64,000 bases of DNA from JAHDHW01 sp965277415 (GTDB lineage Bacteria; Bacteroidota; Bacteroidia; Chitinophagales; Saprospiraceae), in the NCBI GenBank assembly GCA_965277415.1, contig CBDICS010000054.1:248001-312000 (forward strand), read 5' to 3'. The position numbers were made by a program, and so were the translations under genes. Below, piece by piece: positions 63,101 to 64,000 of this stretch; the stretch's first letter is position 1, and the number at the start of each line of letters is the position of its first letter. The notes below the pieces were generated by a model. It did no database searches. It was not told where the DNA came from and saw only the letters and a list, made by a program, of their open reading frames with translations.

Positions 63101-64000
63101 TTTATTTGTAGAAGAAACCATTAAACAGATGGGGCTTCATTTTCAAATGTTGTTAAGAGAGCTTATTAAAAAACCTGAGCAACAATTAAATAGGATAAAT
63201 TTACTAAGCAACCAGAATAAAAAGCAAATATTATTCAATTTCAATAATACTTACAAAAACTATTCTGGCTTTGTAAATTCAGAAAACGAAAAGACCGTTC
63301 ATTTACTCTTTGAAGAGCAAGTAGAAAAGACACCTGGGAAAACAGCTTTAGTTTTTAATGATCAGGAAATTTCCTACGCGCGACTCAAAAGAAAAATTGA
63401 TCAGTTAACAGGCTATTTATGTGAGTATACTAATTTTGAAAAAGGAGATAAGATCGGTGTGATGATGGATCGATCAGAGTGGTCGGTAGTGTCAATGATG
63501 ACCATCTTAAAATTAGGAGGCGTCTATGTACCTCTTGATAATACCTATCCTGAATCCAGACTCAAATACATAGTTAAAGATTGCCAACCAAAAATTATTT
63601 TGAAAAAAGGTAATGAAGAAAAAGGCGTTTTTAAAAACCTAGTAGAAACCATAGTTGATGTTACATTATCTGAAACGTATATTTCTAAAAATCAATATCC
63701 GAAACTAGAGATTAAACAATCAGATATATCTTACTTAATCTATACTTCAGGATCTACCGGAATGCCAAAAGGTGTGGCACAAACGCATCAAATGCTTTAT
63801 AATTTAATTTGTTGGGATATAGCGGACTCTGGCCTTAAAGGCGGGCAAAAGCATTTGCAGTTTTCTTCTTTTAGTTTTGACTCTTCTTTACACGATATTT
63901 ATTTTTCATTGTGTACTGGAGGTGAAATTCATATTGTTAATGAGGATTTAAGAAGAGACTTTTTCGAATTGAAGAATTATATTTCTGAAAAAGAAATTTC
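54180..64000 (+). CDS. Non-ribosomal peptide synthetase, C-A(Asp)-T-E-C-A(Gly?)-T-C-A..., cut by the window edge
   Basis: Open frame of 3273 codons from GTG 54180; an in-frame TGA lies one codon upstream. C1: HHVITDA at 139-145; an N-terminal C domain suggests acyl initiation. A1: YVIYTSGTTGQPKG; pocket residues read D-L-T-K-I-G-H-V-G, close to the aspartate code DLTKVGHIG. T1: LGGDS, Ser about 1002. E: HHLAVDGVSWRIL (His about 1193), EGHGREDI and IGWFTNKYPV. C2: HHLIWDG (about 1668), D-to-L type expected after E. A2: YVIYTSGSTGHPKG; code D-I-L-Q-M-G-F-I-W, glycine-like (DILQLGLIW). T2: LGGHS, Ser about 2521. C3: SFAQERIWFLDQL, HHIASDG (about 2706). A3: begins about 63.24 kb, YLIYTSGSTGMPKG; cut before its code is complete. 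Product order visible: acyl?, D-Asp, Gly, third residue. Confidence 0.93.
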   Translation, partial: MKIKKHNFSPHPAQLDVFYDQLMDEESSNYNIGGYANLKGKLDYSSLIKSVKCLEEAYDIHKIAFEFDGSEPKCFFKENHYDVKVKEVDFSTFEDAEDRANQWMQERFNTPFKIGDSPLYEFAIIKINATYHKFFVRYHHVITDAYGFTIALKFVAKKYSEYIDNTDHADEVLPYYDEVEQANVYLNSEKFEKDTQYWLNMLSPLPSPILKQQTVKSKKEKSGSIVYTITNEKRNYYNSLMKKMGINSILHLMVAALYIYFSKTKEDKNFIFGLDAYKRRKQQWNVFGLFAGILPFGIEHKEERSVLEVINEIKKQLLKNYRHQNVTVSQLSRQLNLKKNNRNQLFEVVVNYLLLDFDVTFKGLESQVCDIRSEYLKIPLMLWWRDYGEQLPLQLRVDYNRSYIETKEVEPLMDRLFNIIDQFDGNLNGTVESIDITTEKDLLFIENKGVSKTDKLNGSSLIQLFEKQVQCKPEVIAIVDNGNVLTYKELDNKATALGTYLRKLYHLEANDLVGVMMDNSAWSIISMLGILKAGAAYVPIDPNLPRDRQEFIIDDANLKSLIIHSDLLFKVLDFDIPIFSIDIQLNDIPISLSKENFENTTQTKDTAYVIYTSGTTGQPKGVMISNENIIDYYTGLEEKIDISSNKSFGLMSSLSADLGNTVLFGSLFSGGSLHVFSKEILMNADALQNYFNDNEVDCIKIVPTHWRAVQTEDKILLPQKTIIFGGEVLPLVVLEKLKPFAKQIKVYNHYGPTETTVGKLIHAVDLSKEYVNVPIGTPFSNTRLYIVDHNLNILPPGIPGELLIGGLGLAKNYLNRPDLTKDKFIDFIEPNSSITRFYRTGDLVKWLPDGNIEYLGRTDDQVKIRGYRVELGAVTSVLSTCSGVDQCTVIAGQDVNSNTRLIAYIVVSKAFDLTSAKRHMQDRLPDYMIPASWIEINEMPLNANGKIDRKSLPAPEAVVVNVESFVEPTNALETKVCELWTNLLNIECISTMDNFFELGGDSIVAIQLVSKIKRIGYNIQVQDLFDHPNIVSFCNFLTKEAKTGLVIDQRPSEGYSILSPIQRWFIEEEYEAIDHFNQALILQIDKVIDKSKLETAFNAIINKHDALRFNYKIIKGEETQSAQTLLQVYGDYNGRLEVLDYSQVDKLDLTYKIEETCAQAQKDLQIEDGGITKFILIKTPSFEKCNRLFMVIHHLAVDGVSWRILVDDLDTAIKQLEKGEAVDIGSKTSAYKEWTEKLSEYANAEKIKDQNSFWKKITDSYYSLPMDINNTSARMSEVESVSVKLDRKLTTALITKANNAFGTEINDLLLTALAYTFNSWTKKDRLNIGLEGHGREDISEELDINQTIGWFTNKYPVGLELDYNADLGFAIKSIKEQLRNIPDKGMGYGCLKYLTASEIIKQEMKGTHWDIVFNYLGQLDNLYSSGKYFKRATENPGSFNSPLNPMRTKFEIVGAVTESQLNLDWSFATNQYNRSTVEKLANDFITNLSSLISYCIEKEVREWTPSDFNLTGLLSNNELDEVVNKYGLSEIAGIYKLSPIQEGILFHTLYDEAKPAYITQLRFDVNSKVDVDAFKKAWGYVIQKRSVLRTAFEYQMIGRPVQCVLKKCDLPFEFVDYSLLTSIEAETAFQELVKDDRLQGFDLDKPPLLRITLVKLSDESYKMIWTKHHLIWDGWSDQIVINEVLDIYSQFAIGQKPLFADEDRYEDYIKYLDKIDTYKEKEYWKNYFKGIEEPSLLPFVSNTTERNQGKGKSQKVSLIFDQNITDKIKTFTQESRITNNTLIQGLWSLLLTKYCAKKDVVFGVTVAGRPSEEHYNNKVGLFINTIPLRARINEEGDLVTWFSEIQKEQVISRKYQHTSLKDIQNWTKIDGDLFDSILVVRNYPTTHPLYAEDQVLNIDNVKVDESNNYLLSIEVSFFPTLTVDFKYNSSILSASYVEMMSNHFEYILQQIVEENVKDYKKLNCLTPLEKTQILKDFNQTQKDYPKDKSFIELFKDQVLLRPNQTALVFNNQSLTYKELDQKTDAFAYQLQCQGIGVDGFIGVCLDRSIEMLVSLLGVMKSGNAYVPIDPNYPKDRISYIIEDSEISHMVCSSDVAANFVERDTLNFVLLDDINDLQNQGPEFNGNSTELAYVIYTSGSTGHPKGVMVKQKGLINFLYGMQNELQLNSQSSILAVTTYSFDISYLEMYLPLLNGGKVILATAEDSTDGYKLQKIINTEHPTHLQATPATWQLLADSGWTNEEGVVIMTGGEAISENLKNTLTNIGTQKVWNFYGPTETTIWSTIQELKAEEKVLIGKPIANTQIYILDDNMNLCPIGVAGQLCIGGDGLAEGYLNKPDLTEERFIANPFDEKLSNKIYKTGDLAKWLPNGALEYLGRIDSQVKVRGYRIELGEVETVLEKCKGVRQCAVLAKEDGDSKKLVAYVVSENAINQDQIKNYLKSKLPHYMIPSFIIEMEAFPLTPNGKVNRLALPNPDIATLVNKDFIEPEKDEEIIMANIWKEVLQIPKIGLYDDFFELGGHSLFATRVAARIRKQFSVEISLKDLFTNSVLKDLVHLVNGMKGEYVLPLVSPVTAENNRFPLSFAQERIWFLDQLSGSIEYHIPYILEFDGRLDQEKIEYCLKALVHRHEVLRTVILKSEDGSPYQVYKSPDQWVLEKTDANEDEKELNTYIDAYVEQPFDLTRNYMFRANLIQKKDGKFTLVMVVHHIASDGWSNSILVNELLDLYRSVQHQPFVSLAPLLLSYTDYAIWQKKYLTEKYLNVSLEWWKEKLNGITPLNLPTDFNRPATQSIKGSSVVFSLDQDLLKQLKDLSLKNDATLYMVLLSAFKVLMYRYSGQQDICIGTPHANRDQKELERLVGFFVNTLAIRSNLNPNQSFVSLLEQVKNNVLSAFAYKDISFEKIVNAVEVDRDLSRSPIFQTMFVMQNTPQLPEVDLGETKATRILPNYNTALFDLTFFVNEYSNGGEVRIEYCTGLFVEETIKQMGLHFQMLLRELIKKPEQQLNRINLLSNQNKKQILFNFNNTYKNYSGFVNSENEKTVHLLFEEQVEKTPGKTALVFNDQEISYARLKRKIDQLTGYLCEYTNFEKGDKIGVMMDRSEWSVVSMMTILKLGGVYVPLDNTYPESRLKYIVKDCQPKIILKKGNEEKGVFKNLVETIVDVTLSETYISKNQYPKLEIKQSDISYLIYTSGSTGMPKGVAQTHQMLYNLICWDIADSGLKGGQKHLQFSSFSFDSSLHDIYFSLCTGGEIHIVNEDLRRDFFELKNYISEKEI

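Noticed and set aside
63240..64000. Predicting the third residue from the last adenylation domain
   Set aside because: Only the first pocket region (FSFDSSLHD) is inside the window; the code cannot be completed.

Overview
The window reads as AT-rich chromosomal DNA from a member of the Bacteroidota. The reasons are two secreted proteins with C-terminal type IX secretion (T9SS) sorting-like tails, a SusC-like outer-membrane barrel with a carboxypeptidase-regulatory N-terminus, a UpxY-type NusG paralogue, a long FG-GAP/UnbV lipoprotein, HTTM and SxtJ-like membrane proteins and an effector-associated domain (EAD) protein. A Saprospiria-like lineage is my best guess, but no marker gene is present to settle it.

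Positions 1-2.7 kb hold an EAD11-type protein (open to the left edge), an SxtJ-like membrane protein, a vanadium-haloperoxidase/PAP2-like lipoprotein and a small secreted protein. Positions 2.7-33.4 kb are a large cell-surface polysaccharide region, mostly on the minus strand. It holds an MBOAT acyltransferase with its AlgJ/AlgX-like partner, a sulfotransferase, a NeuD-type acyltransferase, a DegT aminotransferase, several glycosyltransferases, an expanded array of six SGNH-hydrolase-like membrane-anchored proteins, an asparagine synthase, an ABC polysaccharide exporter pair (Wzm/Wzt type), an O-antigen ligase/polymerase with TPRs, a transglutaminase-like protein and a TauD-like oxygenase. Positions 33.4-41.2 kb hold a cytochrome c/copper monooxygenase with a redoxin partner, an HTTM protein, a methyltransferase and a 1196-residue FG-GAP/ASPIC lipoprotein.

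Positions 41.3-64 kb are the most interesting part, a natural-product locus entirely on the plus strand. After a long leader it begins with a NusG/UpxY-like antiterminator gene broken by two compensating homopolymer frameshifts. Then come a type II thioesterase, a glycosyltransferase, an Sfp-type phosphopantetheinyl transferase, a TonB-dependent-receptor-like barrel, a tiny unlisted peptide gene with a textbook double-glycine leader, an eight-cysteine protein, a PvdE/SyrD-like cyclic-peptide exporter, an Asp/Asn beta-hydroxylase-like enzyme with a histone-like Lys-rich tail, a ketosynthase, an acyl carrier protein, an AcpS-type transferase, and an NRPS that runs off the right edge. The visible NRPS order is C-A-T-E-C-A-T-C-A. 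The first adenylation domain carries an aspartate-type specificity code and the second a glycine-like one. With the hydroxylase, carrier protein/ketosynthase, exporter and outer-membrane barrel, this suggests an acylated peptide containing (D-/beta-hydroxy-)aspartate, perhaps a metal-binding one; that product is inference.

The locus is peppered with short terminal-inverted-repeat elements (MITE-like). Two copies of one family (about 156 bp) and two of another (about 163-200 bp) sit between its genes. One insertion lies exactly on the stop codon of the peptide gene and another rewrites the last codons of the Sfp-type gene. Two further inverted-repeat elements lie at 24.2 kb and 43.2 kb. No rRNA, tRNA, CRISPR array, transposase or phage gene was seen.
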